DNA of 64,000 nt from Streptomyces sp. Ru72 (GTDB lineage Bacteria; Actinomycetota; Actinomycetes; Streptomycetales; Streptomycetaceae). A program made the position numbers and the translations under genes. Positions within the stretch are counted from its first letter, which is position 1; the number at the start of each line of letters is the position of its first letter. Below are positions 30,731 to 40,700 of the stretch, in pieces. The stretch lies in the NCBI RefSeq assembly GCF_002920635.1, contig NZ_PQSR01000006.1, forward strand, positions 86,440 to 150,439, written 5' to 3'. The notes beneath the pieces are model-generated. The model had not been told where the DNA came from and ran no database searches. It was given only the letters and a program-made list of their open reading frames with translations.

Positions 30731-30802
30731 GCTGCGCGGGGAAAGGCCGGTTCCGAACCGCCGGAGACCGCCCTCGAGGTACTCGCCGTCGCGGCGGGCG
30801 GC

Positions 30803-30837
30803 GGAAAAAGGAAGGGCCCCTCCGCGAGAAGGGGCCC
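30803..30837 (-). terminator. Terminator of the left conservon operon
   Basis: On the minus strand GGGCCCCT (30837-30830) pairs with AGGGGCCC (30821-30814) and is followed by TTCCTTTTT. Confidence 0.65.
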
Positions 30838-30925
30838 CGTGGGCGCCCCAGAGGGGCGCGGGGAACTGCGCGACCAGCCACGGCTCTCAGACGGCATGCC
30901 ACCCGACGGGGCAGCCTGGTAGCCG
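30838..30925. repeat. Dispersed Streptomyces-type intergenic repeat
   Basis: The stretch contains GGGCGCCCCAGAGGGGCG followed by CGGGGAACTGCGCGACCAGC and CACGG. From memory, near-identical sequences recur in many Streptomyces intergenic regions. It lies between the two converging operons' terminators and cvnD, probably as an untranslated mobile or REP-like element. Confidence 0.5.
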
Positions 30926-30935
30926 CGGACTGCGC

Positions 30936-31517
30936 CTAGCGCAGCCGAGCCATCAGCGCGTGCTCCACGAGCGTGATCAGCGCACTCTTCGCGTCGGCAC
31001 GGTGCCGGGCGTCCGTGGTGATGATCGGGGTGTCCGGGCCGATCTGCAGCGCCTCTCGCACCTCTTCGGGCGTGTAGGGCTGGTGCCCGTCGAAACCGTT
31101 CAGGGCGATCACGAAGGGCAGGCCGCTGTTCTCGAAGTAGTCGACCGCGGGGAAGCAGTCGGCCAGGCGCCGGGTGTCCACCAGGACGATCGCGCCGATC
31201 GCGCCGCGGACCAGGTCGTCCCACATGAACCAGAAGCGGTCCTGGCCCGGCGTACCGAAGAGGTAGAGGATCAGGTCCTGGTCGAGGGTGATACGGCCGA
31301 AGTCCATCGCCACCGTGGTGGTCGTCTTGTCCCCGGTGTGGGTGAGGTCGTCGATGCCCGCCGAAGCAGACGTCATGACGGCCTCCGTGCGCAGCGGGTT
31401 GATCTCCGAGACGGCGCCGACGAACGTGGTCTTGCCCACGCCGAAGCCGCCCGCCACCACGATCTTCGCGGAGGTGGTGGAGCGGGAAGGACCGCCGCTA
31501 GAGCTTGCGAAGTCCAC
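30936..31517 (-). CDS. cvnD: Conservon GTPase CvnD (left operon)
   Basis: A 193-aa Ras-like GTPase. The P-loop is GGFGVGKTTFVG, switch/G3 is FGTPGQDRFWF, and the G4-like position is NGFDG instead of NKxD. It is the last gene of the four-gene conservon (cvnABCD), found in many actinomycetes in multiple copies and thought to form a membrane-associated complex resembling eukaryotic G-protein signalling that affects development. Its start overlaps the cvnC end by 20 bases. It is nearly identical in sequence, at DNA level too, to the cvnD at 36227. From memory this pair corresponds to the S. coelicolor cvn2/cvn1 loci. Confidence 0.93.
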   Translation of the reverse strand: MDFASSSGGPSRSTTSAKIVVAGGFGVGKTTFVGAVSEINPLRTEAVMTSASAGIDDLTHTGDKTTTTVAMDFGRITLDQDLILYLFGTPGQDRFWFMWDDLVRGAIGAIVLVDTRRLADCFPAVDYFENSGLPFVIALNGFDGHQPYTPEEVREALQIGPDTPIITTDARHRADAKSALITLVEHALMARLR

Positions 31518-32082
31518 TGAGCACCCTTTCGAGCAGTGTCACGTCTGGCTGGCCGCCGGCGTTCTCGTCGCCGCCGGGCTGATGGATCGCGACCAGGCCC
31601 GCCTCCGCCAAGTCGGCGACGAGGATCCTGGCCACGCCGAGAGGGATCGTGAGGAGAGCCGAGATCTCGGCCACCGACTTGATTTCCCGGCACAGGTTGC
31701 AGATCCGCTGATGCTCGGGCAACTGGCCGTGCATCTGGTGCGGTTGTGCGGTGGTGTGCACCAGCGCCTCGATGGCGAGCTGGTAGCGCGGCCTGGTGCG
31801 GCCACCCGTCATGGCGTACGGACGCACCAGAGGGTTGTTCGAGGACCCGGCGGGCGCGGGCTCGGGGGAACGGCGGTGCGGCTGCACGGGCTGGATACGC
31901 GGTGCCGGCGGCTGGTCGTACGGCGACGGACCCGGACCCTGGGGGCCCTGCGGCGCGTACGGCTGCCGCCACTGGCCCGGCGCGGAGGGAAAGTCGTACC
32001 GGTTCTGGTCACCCTGGCCCGGGCCTTGACCGGGGCCGTAGGACCAGTTGCCGGTGGGCGAACCGCCTGGGGGTGTTGCCAC
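31498..32082 (-). CDS. cvnC: Conservon protein CvnC (DUF742, left operon)
   Basis: A 194-aa protein. A long disordered Pro/Gly/Gln-rich N terminus is followed by a conserved DUF742 domain (VRPYAMTGGRTRP through DVTLLERVLSGLRKL), likely a winged-helix-like module. GTG 32082 is chosen because GGAGGAGGAGAAC lies directly before it. CvnC links CvnB and CvnD in the complex. The N-terminal extension is much longer than in the second copy (132 aa). Confidence 0.88.
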   Translation of the reverse strand: MATPPGGSPTGNWSYGPGQGPGQGDQNRYDFPSAPGQWRQPYAPQGPQGPGPSPYDQPPAPRIQPVQPHRRSPEPAPAGSSNNPLVRPYAMTGGRTRPRYQLAIEALVHTTAQPHQMHGQLPEHQRICNLCREIKSVAEISALLTIPLGVARILVADLAEAGLVAIHQPGGDENAGGQPDVTLLERVLSGLRKL

Positions 32083-32179
32083 GTTCTCTCCTCCTCCGAC
32101 TGCGCCGGGCACCCATCCCTGTGGAAGCCGCGTCCCGAAACCTTACGGCCCCGGGACGCTCAAAAGCACCGTCCGTCTT

Positions 32180-32602
32180 CTAGTTGAGAAGGCTGCCCTG
32201 GAGCTCCGCACGAAGATCCGGAGTCAGGACCGTACCGGCACGGTCGACCAGAAGCGCCATCTCGTACCCGATGAGGCCGATGTCCGCCTCCGGGTGTGCG
32301 AGAACCGCGAGCGACGAACCGTCGGAGATGGACATGATGAAGAGGAACCCCCGCTCCATCTCCACAACCGTCTGGTTCACACTGCCGCCCTCGAAGATGC
32401 GGGAGGCGCCCGCGGTCAGCGAGGTCAGACCGGAGGCGACGGCCGCCAGCTGGTCGGCGCGATCGCGCGGAAAGCCTTCGGACATCGCCAGAAGGAGTCC
32501 GTCGGCGGAGACCACCACCGTGTGGGACACCCCGGGGGTGTTGTCCACGAAGTTGGTGATCAACCAGTTCAGGTTCTGTGCCGCCTGGCTCATCGGGCTC
32601 AC
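32180..32602 (-). CDS. cvnB: Conservon roadblock/LC7 protein CvnB (left operon)
   Basis: A 140-aa roadblock/LC7-fold protein (MSPMSQAAQNLNWLITNF, then HTVVVSADGLLLAMSEG and DRADQLAAVASGLTSLT). Roadblock proteins act as regulators of small GTPases such as CvnD. GTG 32602 follows the cvnA stop by one base with AGGAGC upstream, the same layout as in the second copy, so this start is preferred over the longer frame. A 97-base gap separates it from cvnC. Confidence 0.92.
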   Translation of the reverse strand: MSPMSQAAQNLNWLITNFVDNTPGVSHTVVVSADGLLLAMSEGFPRDRADQLAAVASGLTSLTAGASRIFEGGSVNQTVVEMERGFLFIMSISDGSSLAVLAHPEADIGLIGYEMALLVDRAGTVLTPDLRAELQGSLLN

Positions 32603-32603
32603 A

Positions 32604-35600
32604 CTAACGCTCCTGGTTGTAGGTGCTGTCAGGACCGAAGCCCTGGCCGTTCGTTTCACTGCCTGCTCGGCGTCCCCGCTGGACGCCTCGGCGCAGGTTG
32701 CTCAGCCTGCCCCTGACGTCCTCGGGGGCACGGGAGACCTGGGGGCCTCCCTGCGGGGTCGTCTCCGCGGCGCCCTCGATCAGGTTCGCCTTGGGTACCC
32801 GTCGAGGCAGACCGGAAGCGGTGACCCCGCCCGCCTTGGGTTTCCGGAGCTGCGCTGCCTGCTGCCACCGCTCGTCGTTCGCGGAGCGCCAGTCGCCGCC
32901 CGTCTCCTTGGCCGCCGGCGGATCCTGCCTCACGGGCTGGGGCCGGCCGGCGGTGCCGTTCGCGGTGGAGCCGCGGCGGGGCAGTCCGGCATCGGTCAGC
33001 TCGTGGCCGGCGGAGGGAGCCGGTCCCGGACGGTCGAAGCCTACGCGGTCCCGCTCACTTACGTCACCGGCCTGCGCGGATTCCGGTTCGGGAGCGTACT
33101 CGGAGCGGTAGCCGCTCTGGAAGTCGTCGCGCTGGGGCCAGTCGTCCTGGTACGCCGACTCCTCGAAGGCGGAGAACGTCTCCGCCGGGCCGGACCGGTC
33201 AGCCGTACGGCCCTCCGGCACCTGCTCCGCATACGCCGGCTCCGGGTAGCCGCCACCGGACGGGAAGCCGTCGTTCTGCGGCAGGCCGCCGTTCTGGGAG
33301 AAGTACGGATCCTGGTACGCAGTCTGCTGGGGCTCCGCGTACGCCGTCTGCTGGTCGTACGTGGCCCGCTGCTCGTCGTAGGCGTGCTGCCCGTTGTCGT
33401 ACGGGGACTGGCCGTTGTCGTACGTGTGCTGTCCGTCGCCGTACGCGGGCTGCTGCGCCTCGAAGCCGTCCTGGTACGAGGGAGCGGTCCGATCGCTCTC
33501 CTGCGGCTCCTGCTGCTGGTTCGTGCCCTGGACCTGAGCCTCCAGCGCCGCACGGCGCTCCTCGCGCATCAGCGAGCGGCCGACCGGGTCCAGGTCCCGT
33601 GCGTCGTTCGGGACCTCGGCGTACCGGCTGTCGTCGAAGCCCAGCTCCGCCGCCGTCCGCAGCGGCTGCCCGTCGAAGTTCTCGCCCTGGTAGGGCTGCT
33701 GCTCCGGGATGATCTGCGAGACGGTGAACTCGTCGCGCTCCAGCGGCTGTTCGCCGCCACCGCCGTGGGTGATGGCGTCGGGCAGCATGACCAGCGAGGT
33801 GGTGCCGGCCTGTTCGCCCGAGGGGCGCAGCTGGACCCGGATGCCGTGCCGGTCGGACAGCCGGCCGACCACGAACAGGCCCATGCGCTGCGAGATCGCG
33901 GCGTCCACGGTCGGCGGGTTGGCCAGTTTGTGGTTGATGTCCGCGAAGTCCTCGGCGGTCAGGCCGATGCCCTTGTCGTGGATCTCGACCATGATGCGGC
34001 CGTCGGGGAGACGGGTCGCGGTCACGCGGACCTTGGTCTGCGGCGAGGAGAACGTCGTGGCGTTCTCCAGCAGCTCGGCGAGCAGGTGCACGAGGTCGGT
34101 CACGGCACGGCCGTGGATCTCGGCCTCCGGGACGCCGGACAGCTCGATGCGCTCGTACTGCTCCACCTCGGAGGAGGCGGCGCGCAGCACGTCGATCAGC
34201 GGGACCGGCTGGTCCCAGCGGCGTCCTGGCTCCTCGCCGGCGAGGACGAGGAGGTTCTCGCCGTTGCGGCGCATACGGGTCGCGAGGTGGTCCAGCTTGA
34301 ACAGGTTCTCCAGCTGGTCCGGGTCGGCCTCGTTGTTCTCCAGCTCGGTGATCAGGGTCAGCTGGCCCTCGATCAGCGACTGGTTGCGGCGCGAGAGGTT
34401 GGTGAAGATCGCGTTGATGTTGCCCCGCAGCAGGGCCTGCTCGGCGGCGAGCCGGACGGCCTCGCGGTGGACCTGGTCGAAGGCGCGGGCGACCTCGCCG
34501 ATCTCGTCCGTGGAGGAGATCGGGATGGGCGCGACCCGGGTGTCGACACGGCCGGGGTCGGTGCGCGAGAGCTGGTCGACCAGCATCGGCAGACGCTGCT
34601 CGGCGACCCCGAAGGCCGCGTTGCGCAGCTGGCGCATCGAGCGGCTCATCTGGCGGGCCATGAGGCCGGCGATGATGAAGGCGGCGAGCAGGGCGACGAC
34701 GACGATGGCGCCGGTGACGAACGCGGACCGCTTGGCGTTGTCGGCGATGGCCGAGGCGTCCGCCACGGCCTTGTCGGCGAGGTCCGACTCGATCTGGCGG
34801 TACGCGTTGAACTTGAGGGTGGTTACCGCCCACCAGTTCTGCGGCGTGATGCCCTGCTGCGCGAGCGCGGCGCGGGCGGTGGTGTCGGTGGACGGCAGCG
34901 AGGCGAGGGCCGAGACCATCTTGGTCGGGTCGGACGGCGGGGGCACGTAGCTCGGGTCCTTGGCCTTGGCCTGCTGGGCCATCGCCGCGCCGTCGGACTG
35001 CATCTTCTTCTGGAGGACCGTGAGCTTGTCGGCGTCCGCCTGGGTACCGCCGCCGATGTACTCCTCGACGGCGATGCCCTCGAGGTAGGCGTACGAGGAC
35101 AGCGCGACACGCTGCTTGGCGAGGCTGGTGTCCGTGGTGCCGGGCTTGATCAGCATGTGCATACCGATCGAGCGCTCGAGGGACAGAGCGGCCTTCGTCA
35201 GGGAGATGGCGTAGACGGTCCGGCCGTAGCTGGTGATGTTGCCGGTGCCCAGACCGAGCTCGTTGGCGAACTCCATCAGCGGGTGCTGGACCTGGACGTA
35301 GCCCTCTTCGGTCTGCACCCCGCTCAGTGCGGAGGTGTAGGCGCCCTGGCGCAGCGCCGGCAGCTTGGTCTCGGCCTTGCGGAAGATGGAGAGGCGGCGC
35401 TCCAGGCCCGACTTGTGGGGCATGTTCTGGGCTGCCCGGTCGAAGGCCTTGGCGGCCTGGTCGGTGGCTCCGCGTGCCTGGACCACCGTCGAGTCGTTCT
35501 GGCCCTTGCCCTGGAGGAGGGGCGCGGCGCTGACGTCGCGCTCGGTGATGAGCGCGTTGGCGTAGGTCAGGGACGCCTGGACGAGACGGGCCGTGTTCTC

Positions 35601-35858
35601 CGCGTCCCGCGCCTGCCGCCAGGTGTCGATCGAGCTCTTGACCTGGAAGCCGCCCATCACCAGGCCGACCAGCACGGGGATGAGCAGGATGGCGTTCAGC
35701 CTGGTCGGCACGCGCCAGTTGCGCGGGGAGAAGCGGCTGCCGCTGGGCGGGAGAGCCGTCGGCTCCGGGCCGGGCACTTGTGCGGGTGCCGCTCCGCGCG
35801 GCGGCGGGGTGAAGTTGCCCCGTGCCGACGGCTCGGGACCGTTCTTGCTTCGCCTCAC
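32604..35858 (-). CDS. cvnA: Conservon sensor kinase-like protein CvnA (left operon)
   Basis: A 1084-aa membrane protein. It starts with a Pro-rich tail and a helix (LNAILLIPVLVGLVMGGF), then a periplasmic NIT-like helical sensor. A second helix (AFVTGAIVVVALLAAFIIAGL), a HAMP region and a histidine kinase-like core follow (FKLDHLATRMRR, N-box ELLENATTFSSP, G-box DKGIGLT, GLFVVGRL). The last ~350 residues are low-complexity, Gln/Tyr-rich with repeated DNGQ, and end in a conserved PRRVPKANLIEG...SNLRRGVQ segment. GTG 35858 has AGAGG upstream, as in the other copy. It probably signals through CvnB-D. Confidence 0.9.
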   Translation of the reverse strand: MRRSKNGPEPSARGNFTPPPRGAAPAQVPGPEPTALPPSGSRFSPRNWRVPTRLNAILLIPVLVGLVMGGFQVKSSIDTWRQARDAENTARLVQASLTYANALITERDVSAAPLLQGKGQNDSTVVQARGATDQAAKAFDRAAQNMPHKSGLERRLSIFRKAETKLPALRQGAYTSALSGVQTEEGYVQVQHPLMEFANELGLGTGNITSYGRTVYAISLTKAALSLERSIGMHMLIKPGTTDTSLAKQRVALSSYAYLEGIAVEEYIGGGTQADADKLTVLQKKMQSDGAAMAQQAKAKDPSYVPPPSDPTKMVSALASLPSTDTTARAALAQQGITPQNWWAVTTLKFNAYRQIESDLADKAVADASAIADNAKRSAFVTGAIVVVALLAAFIIAGLMARQMSRSMRQLRNAAFGVAEQRLPMLVDQLSRTDPGRVDTRVAPIPISSTDEIGEVARAFDQVHREAVRLAAEQALLRGNINAIFTNLSRRNQSLIEGQLTLITELENNEADPDQLENLFKLDHLATRMRRNGENLLVLAGEEPGRRWDQPVPLIDVLRAASSEVEQYERIELSGVPEAEIHGRAVTDLVHLLAELLENATTFSSPQTKVRVTATRLPDGRIMVEIHDKGIGLTAEDFADINHKLANPPTVDAAISQRMGLFVVGRLSDRHGIRVQLRPSGEQAGTTSLVMLPDAITHGGGGEQPLERDEFTVSQIIPEQQPYQGENFDGQPLRTAAELGFDDSRYAEVPNDARDLDPVGRSLMREERRAALEAQVQGTNQQQEPQESDRTAPSYQDGFEAQQPAYGDGQHTYDNGQSPYDNGQHAYDEQRATYDQQTAYAEPQQTAYQDPYFSQNGGLPQNDGFPSGGGYPEPAYAEQVPEGRTADRSGPAETFSAFEESAYQDDWPQRDDFQSGYRSEYAPEPESAQAGDVSERDRVGFDRPGPAPSAGHELTDAGLPRRGSTANGTAGRPQPVRQDPPAAKETGGDWRSANDERWQQAAQLRKPKAGGVTASGLPRRVPKANLIEGAAETTPQGGPQVSRAPEDVRGRLSNLRRGVQRGRRAGSETNGQGFGPDSTYNQER

Positions 35859-36050
35859 TCGACCAACAACCTCTCGGCGACGGCACCTACGTCGTGCCGC
35901 GGTGTCTCCAGAGCCCTGTCCGAGACTTAGTACGTCTTTGACCAATGGGCAGTTCAGGCATTCCAGCACGTCGGCCTGCGCGATTCCAAACACTCGGAAT
36001 CCGGGATTCCGAACGTCGGATGCCCTAGATAAAACGGTCATAAAGAGCGA

Positions 36051-36074
36051 GCCCCGCCAAAAGGCGGGGCTTTT
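36051..36074. terminator. Strong terminator between the conservons
   Basis: Perfect 8-bp stem GCCCCGCC / GGCGGGGC with AAAA loop and TTTT on the plus strand; on the minus strand it is followed by CTCGCTCTTT. It ends the right conservon operon. The rest of 35859-36226 shows no gene; it should contain the promoter of the left operon. Confidence 0.8.
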
Positions 36075-36226
36075 GTGAACGCAGCGGTACCGACCGACCG
36101 CGCGGTGTGTCGGTACCACCGAATTTCTCTGTCGAAACGTTATGAACACCGGGGCCGACCGTGTCAAACACCACAGCCGGCGCCCGGTGATCTACGACAA
36201 CTGCCGTATGGTGCCGCCGACTTGAT

Positions 36227-36802
36227 CTACCGCAGGCGGGCCATCAGCGCATGTTCCACCAGCGTGATCAGCGCACTCTTCGCGTCGGCACGGTGCCGGG
36301 CGTCCGTGGTGATGATCGGGGTGTCCGGGCCGATCTGCAGCGCCTCTCGCACTTCATCGGGCGTGTAGGGCTGGTGCCCGTCGAAACCGTTCAGGGCGAT
36401 CACGAAGGGCAGGCCGCTGTTCTCGAAGTAGTCGACCGCGGGGAAGCAGTCGGCCAGGCGCCGGGTGTCCACGAGCACCACCGCGCCGATCGCGCCGCGG
36501 ACCAGGTCGTCCCACATGAACCAGAAGCGGTCCTGGCCCGGCGTACCGAAGAGGTAGAGGATCAGGTCCTGGTCGAGGGTGATACGGCCGAAGTCCATCG
36601 CCACCGTGGTGGTGGTCTTGTCCCCGGTGTGGGTGAGGTCGTCGATGCCCGCGGACGCGGAGGTCATGACGGCCTCCGTGCGCAGCGGGTTGATCTCCGA
36701 GACGGCGCCCACGAACGTGGTCTTGCCGACGCCGAAGCCGCCCGCCACCACGATCTTCGCGGAGGTGGTCGCCCGCCCTCCGTCAGAGCTTGCGAAGTCC
36801 AC
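36227..36802 (-). CDS. cvnD: Conservon GTPase CvnD (right operon)
   Basis: A 191-aa Ras-like GTPase with P-loop GGFGVGKTTFVG and FGTPGQDRFWF. It differs from the left copy only in the first dozen residues and in two conservative substitutions (Ile/Val in GAVVL, Glu/Asp in TPDEV). It overlaps the cvnC end by 20 bases, as in the left copy. At DNA level the two genes are almost the same over about 500 bases, unlike cvnA, cvnB and cvnC. Confidence 0.93.
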   Translation of the reverse strand: MDFASSDGGRATTSAKIVVAGGFGVGKTTFVGAVSEINPLRTEAVMTSASAGIDDLTHTGDKTTTTVAMDFGRITLDQDLILYLFGTPGQDRFWFMWDDLVRGAIGAVVLVDTRRLADCFPAVDYFENSGLPFVIALNGFDGHQPYTPDEVREALQIGPDTPIITTDARHRADAKSALITLVEHALMARLR

Positions 36803-37181
36803 TGAGCACCCTTTCGAGCAGTGTCACGTCCGGCGCGCCGCCGTTGTTCTCGTCGCCACCCGGCTGGTGGATCGCGACGAGTCCGGCCTCGGCGAGGTCC
36901 GCGACGAGAATCCGGGCCACACCGAGCGGCATGGCCAGCAGCGCCGACACCTCGGCCACCGACTTCACCTCGCGGCACAGGTGGCAGATCCGCTGGTGCT
37001 CCGGCAGCAGTCCCATCAGCTGGGCCGGGTCGGCCGTGGTGCTGATCAGCGCCTCGATCGCGAGCTGATAGCGCGGCCGGGTCCGGCCGCCCGTCATCGC
37101 GTACGGACGGACCAGCGGCTGGTCGCCCTCGTCCCCGTACGGCTCGGCGTACGGATCGTGAGAGGCGGTGGGCGGGGTCAT
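36783..37181 (-). CDS. cvnC: Conservon protein CvnC (DUF742, right operon)
   Basis: A 132-aa DUF742 protein with a short N terminus (MTPPTASHDPYAEPYGDEGD) and the conserved domain (VRPYAMTGGRTRPRYQLAIE to LSGLRKL). GGAGG sits just before the ATG. The C-terminal two-thirds match the left copy closely; the N-terminal tail is unrelated and about 60 residues shorter. Confidence 0.9.
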   Translation of the reverse strand: MTPPTASHDPYAEPYGDEGDQPLVRPYAMTGGRTRPRYQLAIEALISTTADPAQLMGLLPEHQRICHLCREVKSVAEVSALLAMPLGVARILVADLAEAGLVAIHQPGGDENNGGAPDVTLLERVLSGLRKL

Positions 37182-37292
37182 GAATCCTCCGGGCGGGACA
37201 GCAAGTCGGTCGGGCTGGCCGTCTGACGGGGCCGGTGGGGGGACTGTGGCGGCCTGACGGTGATTTCGTGAGGTGGGTGGTACCGGGGCCGG

Positions 37293-37715
37293 TCAGTGGA
37301 GCAGACTGCCCTGGAGCTCGGCGCGCAGGTCGGGGGTCAGTACCGCGCCTGCGCGGTCGACCAGGAGCGCCATCTCGTAGCCGACCAGGCCGATGTCGCA
37401 CTCCGGGTGGGCGAGTACGGCGAGGGACGAGCCGTCCGAGATGGACATCAGGAACAAGAAGCCGCGTTCCATCTCGACGACGGTCTGTGCCACGGTGCCG
37501 CCCTCGAAGATCCGGGACGCTCCTGCCGTCAGGGACGTGAGCCCGGAGGCCACGGCCGCGAGCTGGTCGGCGCGGTCACGCGGAAAGCCCTCCGACAGCG
37601 CCAGCAGGAGACCGTCGGCGGACACGACGACGGTGTGGGACACCCCGGGGGTGTTGTCCACGAAGTTGGTGATCAACCAGTTGAGGTTCTGTGCCGCCTG
37701 GCTCATCGGGCTCAA
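37293..37715 (-). CDS. cvnB: Conservon roadblock/LC7 protein CvnB (right operon)
   Basis: A 140-aa roadblock/LC7 protein starting MSPMSQAAQNLNWLI. TTG at 37715 directly follows the cvnA stop, with AGGAGC before it, so translation is probably coupled. It is about 94% identical to the left copy, but the DNA has many synonymous differences. Confidence 0.92.
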   Translation of the reverse strand: MSPMSQAAQNLNWLITNFVDNTPGVSHTVVVSADGLLLALSEGFPRDRADQLAAVASGLTSLTAGASRIFEGGTVAQTVVEMERGFLFLMSISDGSSLAVLAHPECDIGLVGYEMALLVDRAGAVLTPDLRAELQGSLLH

Positions 37716-40700
37716 CTAACGCTCCTGCTGGTGAGTGGGGCTGGGGAAGCTGCCGGTCTGGCCGGTACCGGCCTGGCGACCCTGGGCGATGCCCCGTCGG
37801 AGATTGGTCAGCCGACCGCGCACCTCGTCGGGGGCGCGCGAGACCTGCGGACCGCTGTGGTGCTGTTGCTGCTGGGCCGTGCCCGGCACGAGGTTCGCGC
37901 GCGGGACCCGGCGCGGCAGGCCGGAGGTGGTGACCCCGCCGGAGGCGGGCTGCCGCACGCGCTCGGCCTGGCGGACGAGCTCGTCGTTCGGGGAGGTCCG
38001 CCAGGACGAACCGGCCGGACGCTGGGGACCCGGGGAGGGCTGGGCCTGAGGCTGCGGCGGCGTGGAGGCCTCGCCCTGCTGACGCTCGCGGAACCAGTTG
38101 GTCTCGAGCGTGTCGTACAGCGGCGTGCGCCCGTCGCCGGGGCCCGCCGCCGGCGGCAGGGCCTCGGGCTCCTGGCGACGCTGAGGCTGCTGCGGGGCCG
38201 GCGGCCGGGGCGCGCCGTAGGCGTCACCGCCCACCTGCGGACGCTCGAACTGCCCGGTGGACGACGGGTCCTGGCGGTGGCCGAAGCCCGGGGAAGCGAA
38301 CTGGCCCGTGCCGGAGCCGTCGTAGCCCTGCTGGGCGAACTGACCCGTCGGGGCCGGGCCCTGGGCGCGGCCGGGCGCCGGGAAGCGGCCCGTGTCCTGG
38401 CCCTGTCCGGCCGCCGGGAACTGGCCCGTGGGGCCGCCCGCGCCCGGGGCGCCGAAGACGTCGGAACGGACGAACTGCCCGTTGTCCGCGGCATTGGCGG
38501 CGGGGCGCGGGGAGTTGAAGTCCGGCCGAGGGAACTCGGAGGTGGAGCCGGGGCCCTGTCGGTCGTCGATCCGCGGGAACTGCTGGCGGTCGTCGACGCG
38601 CGGGATCTCCGCAGTGGAGCCGGGGCCCTGTCGGTCGTCGATCCGCGGCATGGGCGAGGTCGAGGTCAGCGCGTCCGGCTCCTCGTGGCCGCGCGGGGTG
38701 TCCAGCGAGGCCCGCGGCACGGGCGGCTGCGCGTTCTCGTCGCTCCAGCTCGGAGTGCGCTGCTGCGCGCCGGCACCGGGCAGCTCCGGCCGCGGACCGC
38801 CGCGCCCGGGCAGCTGCGGACGGCGACGGCCGCCGCGCTCCTTGGGTTGCGGCGACTGCTGCTGAGACTGCTGCGGCGGGACGGGCGCGCTGTCGCCGAA
38901 GCCGGCCGGGCGCAGGCCCGGGCCGCCGTCACCGAAGCCGCCCTGCCGGGAACCGGGCTCCTGGAAGGGCTGGGCCGCCTGCAGTCCCTGCGGGCCGCCC
39001 TGTCCGAAGGCCCCGGCGCCCACACCCGGGGCCGGACGGCCCTGCGGGGAGACGGGGGCCTGCGGTGCGCCGGAGCCGCCGGGACGGCCACCGGGGAAGG
39101 CGCCGGGCAGCGCGGCGCGCGGGCCCTGACCGGCACCCACCTGTCCACGCTCCGGGGCGGCGTCGAGTCCGGGGCCACCGGCGGACCGGTTGCCCTGCTG
39201 CGCCTGGCGACGGGCCGCGGCCGCGCCGGCGGCGGCCTGCGCGGCGGCCGGGCCACCGCTGTGCGGGGCGCCCTGGCCCGGCTTGCCGGGGGCGGGCTTC
39301 TTGCCGCCCTGGGCCACGTCGACCGGGAGCATGACCAGCGCGGTCGTTCCACCGGAGTCGGACGGGCGCAGCTGGATGCGGATGCCGTGGCGCTGCGACA
39401 GACGGCCGACCACGAACAGACCCATGCGGCGGGACACCGACACGTCCACGGTGGGCGGCGAGGCGAGCCGCTCGTTGATCGCCGCGAGGTCCTCGGGCGA
39501 CAGACCGATACCGGTGTCGTGGATCTCGATCAGGACGCGGCCGTCGGGCAGCGCGTGACCGGTGACCTTGACCTTGGTCTGCGGCGAGGAGAAGGAGGTG
39601 GCGTTCTCGAGCAGCTCGGCGAGCAGGTGCACGAGGTCGTTGACCACACGGCCGGCCACTTCGGTGGTCGGCACGGCGGCCAGCTCGATGCGCTCGTACT
39701 GCTCCACCTCGGAGGCGGCGGCGCGGAGCACGTCGACCAGCGGGACCGGGCGGGTCCAGCGGCGGCCGGGCTCCTCACCGGCGAGGACGAGGAGGTTCTC
39801 ACCGTTACGGCGCATACGCGTCGCGAGGTGGTCGAGCTTGAACAGCGAGGACAGCTGGTCCGGGTCGGCCTCGCGGGACTCGAGTTCGGAGATCAGCGAC
39901 AGCTGGCGCTGGATCAGACCCTGGGAGCGGCGGGAGAGGTTGGTGAACATCGCGTTGACGTTGCCCCGCAGCAGGGCCTGCTCGGCGGCGAGGCGGACCG
40001 CCTCGCGGTGCACGTCGTCGAAGGCCGCGGCCACCTGGCCGATCTCGTCACGGGAGTGCACACCGACCGATTCCACGGACGTGTCGACGTCCTGCGGGTC
40101 GGCCTCGGACAGCTGCTTGACCAGCTCGGGCAGGCGTTCCTGGGCGACCTTGGTCGCGGTCTCCTGCAGTCGGCGCAGCGAGCGGATCATGGAGCGGGCC
40201 ACGACGAAGGCACCGACGAGGGAGACACCGAGGACGAGGAGGATCAGCGCACCGGAGATGATCGCCTCTCGCTCCGAGACGTTCTTCAGCTCGCGGGCCT
40301 TCTGCTCCATCTGCTCCAGAAGCGTGCCCTCGATGCTCTTCATCTGCTGGATCTTGGTCGAGTCGTCGTCGATCCAGTCCTTGTACGAACGCTTGTCCTG
40401 CGACTGCAGGCCGCTCTTGAGGACGCGGCCGGCGTACTGGTCGGCGGCCTCGATCGTGGGGCTGCCCTCGTCGATCGGCTTCGTCAGGTCCTCGGCGCCG
40501 TCGCCGTAGATGCTGCGGAATCTGTCCAGCTCGGAGTCCTGGCTCTCCAGGGCCGAGAGGGCGTACTGGCGGTCGTTCTCGGAGAGATGGCCGAACGTGG
40601 TGTTGCTCGCGGGCAGGGCCGCCGCGATCACCGCGCGCTGCATCGACGCGTACTCCTTGGCGGTGGAGAAGGCCGCCAGGGCGCGGGTGCGCTGGATCAT

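Noticed and set aside
32184..35930. Long plus-strand frame opposite cvnA
   Set aside because: Mirror of the cvnA coding sequence; no recognisable domain, and cvnA has HATPase, HAMP and membrane motifs.
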